6,040 bases of DNA from Hydrogenophaga sp. (lineage in GTDB: Bacteria > Pseudomonadota > Gammaproteobacteria > Burkholderiales > Burkholderiaceae_C), in assembly GCA_020047875.1 (NCBI GenBank), contig JAIFNE010000063.1, positions 1 through 6,040 on the forward strand. Direction: 5' to 3'. Within the stretch, counting starts at the first letter, position 1. Each line of letters begins with the position of its first letter. The notes beneath the pieces are model-generated. The model saw only the letters and a list, made by a program, of their open reading frames with translations. It was not told the origin of the DNA and ran no database searches. The position numbers and the translations under genes were made by a program. Of this stretch, positions 6,028 to 6,040 are shown one piece after another.

Positions 6028-6039
6028 ATTGTTAACAAT
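6028..6039. promoter_or_regulatory. Perfect 12-bp palindrome ATTGTTAACAAT, candidate GntR/FCD operator
   Basis: The sequence ATTGTTAACAAT reads identically on both strands and sits 26-37 bp upstream of the first operon gene, in the only AT-rich stretch of a GC-rich window. FCD-type GntR regulators typically bind short palindromes of the form TTGT-x-x-ACAA, such as TTGTATACAA, and this core (TTGTTAACAA) fits. The encoded regulator is the second gene downstream, so autoregulation is the natural inference. A partial half-site copy, TTGTTGA at 6014-6020, lies 15 bp from the matching TTGTTAA at 6029-6035. The promoter itself probably overlaps or lies just beyond the right edge, so the -35/-10 boxes cannot be assigned. 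Confidence 0.6.
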
Positions 6040-6040
6040 A

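Noticed and set aside
6028..6039. The palindrome read as a terminator of an upstream gene.
   Set aside because: It is AT-rich with no loop or T-tail, and it sits where an operator for the downstream operon is expected.
1..6040. CRISPR arrays, insertion sequences, tRNA or rRNA genes, phage or toxin-antitoxin modules.
   Set aside because: I saw no regularly spaced repeats, transposase motifs, RNA gene signatures or such small gene pairs; nearly all of the window is explained by metabolic, transport and regulatory genes.

Overview
The window is GC-rich, and every gene I can support lies on the minus strand, so transcription runs from high to low coordinates. An orphan Bug/TctC-type periplasmic receptor, a family III CoA-transferase and a UPF0324 (YeiH-type) membrane protein together suggest a betaproteobacterium of the Burkholderiales. 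That assignment is inferred from gene content and composition; no marker gene is present.

Layout in transcription order. At 6003-6040 a short AT-rich leader carries a perfect 12-bp palindrome, a likely operator, and a strong Shine-Dalgarno. It precedes a 69-aa stand-alone biotinyl (BCCP-like) protein (5793-6002). Then come a GntR/FCD-type regulator (5039-5788), a family III CoA-transferase (3813-5042), a Tat-like secreted Bug/TctC solute-binding protein (2767-3774) and a 520-aa acyl-CoA carboxylase-type carboxyltransferase (1208-2770). Next is a UPF0324/YeiH-family membrane transporter split by a frameshift (181-1204), and finally the first 38 codons of a DHA2-type MFS transporter, cut off by the left edge (1-114). 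The first six genes are packed with gaps of at most 38 bp and two 4-bp ATGA stop/start overlaps, so they look like one operon. A 66-bp gap separates the MFS gene.

The most economical reading is a catabolic operon for a carboxylic acid. The Bug protein captures the acid, the CoA-transferase makes it a thioester, and the carboxyltransferase moves a carboxyl group between the acyl-CoA and the small biotinyl carrier. The GntR protein senses the substrate or a product and probably acts on the palindrome. No biotin carboxylase is encoded here. Either it lies elsewhere or the carboxyltransferase/biotinyl pair acts as a transcarboxylase or decarboxylase; this is the main biochemical open question. 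The substrate cannot be named from the sequence.

The second notable point is the +1-type frameshift near 1025-1051 in the UPF0324 gene. It could be a real lesion, a sequencing error, or conceivably a site of transcriptional slippage. I see no rRNA, tRNA, CRISPR, insertion sequence or convincing terminator.
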